From: Achromobacter xylosoxidans
GTDB taxonomy: Bacteria; Pseudomonadota; Gammaproteobacteria; Burkholderiales; Burkholderiaceae_B
Assembly: GCF_014490035.1 (NCBI RefSeq)
Contig: NZ_CP061008.1
Span: 1,364,001 to 1,428,000, forward strand
Direction of reading: 5' to 3'
DNA length: 64,000 nt
Positions 62,387-64,000 of this stretch are shown here, one piece after another. Every line of letters starts with the position of its first letter. Position 1 is the first letter of the stretch. Under the pieces are notes generated by a model that saw only the letters and a program-made list of their open reading frames with translations, was not told the origin of the DNA and made no database searches. The position numbers and the translations under genes are program-made.

Positions 62387-63322
62387 TCAGGCGGCTTCGC
62401 CTTCCTCGCCTTCCTTCTTGACCGGCTTGACCAGGTCTTCGCGCTTGACGCCCAGCCACATGGCCAGGGCCGCGGCCACGAACACCGACGAGTAGATGCC
62501 GAACCAGATGCCGATGGTCAGGGCCATGGCGAAGTAGTGCAGGGTGGGGCCGCCGAAGAACAGCATGGCCAGCACCATCATCTGCGTGGAACCGTGGGTG
62601 ATGATGGTCCGCGAGATGGTCTGCGTGATGGCGCTGTTGATGACTTCGTGCACGTCCGCCTTGCGGTACTTGCGGAAGTTTTCGCGGATCCGGTCCATGA
62701 TGACCACGGATTCGTTCACGGAGTAGCCCAGCACCGCCAGCACGCCCGCCAGCACCGACAGCGAGAATTCCCACTGGAAGAAGGCGAAGAAGCCCAGGAT
62801 GATCACCACGTCGTGGAGGTTGGCGATCACGCCGGCGACGGCGAACTTCCATTCGAAGCGGAAGCCCAGGTAGACCATGATGCCGATGACCACGACCAGC
62901 AGGGCCATCAGGCCGTTGTGCAGCAGCTCCTGGCCCACTTGCGGGCCCACGAACTCGACACGGCGCAGCTCGACGCCGGAATCGGCGGTCTTCAGCGCGG
63001 CCATGACGGTTTCGCTCTGGGTGGCCGAGGTCTGGCCTTCCTGCAGCGGCAGGCGGATCATGACGTCGTGCGAGGTGCCGAAGTTCTGCACCTGGAAGTC
63101 GGTGTAGCCCAGCTTGGAGACCACGCCGCGCACGTTTTCAAGCTGCGCCGTCTGAGCGTAGTTGACTTCCATGACCGTGCCGCCGGTGAATTCGATCGAC
63201 AGGTGGAAGCCGCGCGTGACGATGAAGAAAACAGCCGCCAGGAATGTGACGAGACTGATGATGTTCAGCACCAGCGCGTGGCGCATGAACGGGATGGTGC
63301 GGTGAATACGGAAAAATTCCAT
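62387..63322 (-). CDS. secF: Protein translocase subunit SecF
   Basis: A 311-residue inner-membrane protein with six helices that, with SecD, uses the proton-motive force to aid protein export. Recognisable motifs are IEFTGGTVMEVNYAQ in the first periplasmic part, VGPQVGQELLHNGLMALLVVVIGIMVYL, and LGYSVNESVVIMDRIRENFRKY with SAITQTISRTIITHGSTQMMV. It is 53 bases downstream of secD on the same strand, and the operon ends at the terminator at 62343-62367. Confidence 0.96.
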   Translation of the reverse strand: MEFFRIHRTIPFMRHALVLNIISLVTFLAAVFFIVTRGFHLSIEFTGGTVMEVNYAQTAQLENVRGVVSKLGYTDFQVQNFGTSHDVMIRLPLQEGQTSATQSETVMAALKTADSGVELRRVEFVGPQVGQELLHNGLMALLVVVIGIMVYLGFRFEWKFAVAGVIANLHDVVIILGFFAFFQWEFSLSVLAGVLAVLGYSVNESVVIMDRIRENFRKYRKADVHEVINSAITQTISRTIITHGSTQMMVLAMLFFGGPTLHYFAMALTIGIWFGIYSSVFVAAALAMWLGVKREDLVKPVKKEGEEGEAA

Positions 63323-63375
63323 TTTTCGCCTTAGGCTTTATCTGTGGCGGGCGGCCGGGCCGCCCGCGCTCATGT

Positions 63376-64000
63376 TCAGTTGGTCTTCGGTTTCCAGACT
63401 TCACCGATGGAGATCGACGTGAGCTTCTTCTTGCGGCCGTACCAGAGGTTGGCCAGCGCGCGCACGCCCACCACCGACGAGAACATCGAGGTCAGGATGC
63501 CCAGCACGTGCACCACCGCGAAGCCCCGGATCGGGCCCGAACCGAAGGCCAGCAGCGCCAGGCCCACGATCAGCGTGGTGAGGTTCGAGTCGAGAATGGT
63601 GCCCCAGGCGCGCTCGAAGCCATGATGGATGGCCTGTTGCGGACTGGCGCCGGCGCGCAACTCTTCCCGTATCCGTTCGTTGATCAGCACGTTCGAGTCG
63701 ATGGCCATGCCCAGCGTCAGCGCGATTGCCGCGATGCCCGGCAGGGTCAGCGTGGCCTGCAGCATGGACAGCAGCGCCAGCAGCAGCAGCACGTTCATGG
63801 TCAGGCCGATCGTGGAGAACACGCCGAACAGGTGGTAGTACAGGATGATGAAGGCGGCGATGGCCAGGAAGCCGTACAGCGTCGAGTAGAAGCCCTTGGC
63901 GATGTTGTCCGCGCCCAGGCTCGGGCCGATGGTGCGTTCCTCGATGATGGACATGGGCGCAGCCAGGGCGCCGGCGCGCAGCAGCAGCGCGGTGTCGGCG
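63376..64000 (-). CDS. secD: Protein translocase subunit SecD, C-terminal part (cut by window edge)
   Basis: The reverse-strand reading is open from the window edge to the stop at 63376, about 208 codons. The sequence ALLLRAGALAAPMSIIEERTIGPSLGADNI is a SecD signature; the later segments GLTMNVLLLLALLSMLQATLTLPGIAAIALTLGMAIDSNVLINERIREEL and FAVVHVLGILTSMFSSVVGVRALANL are the conserved C-terminal membrane region. An internal ATG at 63954 is not the true start. The N-terminal two thirds lie beyond the window. Confidence 0.95.
   Translation of the reverse strand, partial: ADTALLLRAGALAAPMSIIEERTIGPSLGADNIAKGFYSTLYGFLAIAAFIILYYHLFGVFSTIGLTMNVLLLLALLSMLQATLTLPGIAAIALTLGMAIDSNVLINERIREELRAGASPQQAIHHGFERAWGTILDSNLTTLIVGLALLAFGSGPIRGFAVVHVLGILTSMFSSVVGVRALANLWYGRKKKLTSISIGEVWKPKTN

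Overview
The window is a GC-rich bacterial chromosome segment, almost certainly from a betaproteobacterium of the Alcaligenaceae (Achromobacter/Bordetella-like). That placement is an inference from gene content and order: fdsGBA-fdhD-fdsD with a divergent regulator, miaB-phoH-ybeY-corC-lnt, a split chromate transporter, and strong GC bias at third codon positions. No database search was possible. Genes are dense, and operons often overlap by 1-20 bases. Only two stretches over 300 bases lack a gene (42813-43798 and 51076-51431).

Layout. 1-4708 (minus): a GntR-led operon with a branched-chain-amino-acid-type ABC transporter (binding protein and permease, the latter cut by the window edge) around two tandem ferritin-like diiron-type proteins, one of which has lost several metal ligands. 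4810-7773 (plus): divergent from it, an unfamiliar 429-residue protein and an acyl-CoA ligase. 7796-14314 (minus): a DUF1501/DUF1800 secreted pair, a short-chain dehydrogenase lacking the YxxxK motif, a sorbosone-dehydrogenase-like lipoprotein and a ferric-reductase-like flavocytochrome. 14388-17248: two PepSY proteins and an OmpR/PhoQ-type two-component system. 17265-20047 (minus): two UspA proteins, murI and a LysR regulator. 20167-21992 (plus): a two-gene chromate transporter and a DUF1345 membrane protein. 21990-22950: a lower-GC Imm11-type orphan immunity gene between two copies of a small inverted-repeat element. 22988-25890 (minus): a methyltransferase and an oxalate/formate-type MFS transporter.

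26001-38031 is a formate/molybdenum block: the NAD-dependent molybdo-formate dehydrogenase operon (fdsG-fdsB-fdsA-fdhD-fdsD, minus), the divergent regulator fdsR, and molybdenum-cofactor genes moaA-mobA (plus) and moaC-moaD-moaE-moaB-moeA (minus). Enzyme, sulfurtransferase chaperone, regulator and cofactor synthesis thus sit together. 38202-42812: a large DUF748/AsmA-like envelope protein and an exported dienelactone hydrolase. 42813-43798 is a gene-free island with inverted repeats. 43799-50087: a small secreted protein, a peroxiredoxin, two transporters, biotin synthase and a PAS-LuxR regulator. 50302-51075 (minus): six tRNA genes, a duplicated Ala-Glu-Asp triad. 51432-64000: an aldo/keto reductase, the conserved miaB-phoH-ybeY-corC-lnt block, a PAP2 phosphatase, AlaX editing protein, VOC protein, a ClpP paralogue, an ArsR/AHSA1 pair, a small membrane protein, and secF with partial secD.

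Most promising for follow-up: the intact/degenerate diiron pair inside the GntR-Liv operon, the orphan immunity gene between inverted-repeat elements whose termini supply stop codons to both flanking genes, the repeat island at 42.9-43.7 kb, and the duplicated tRNA triad with identical genes but diverged spacers.
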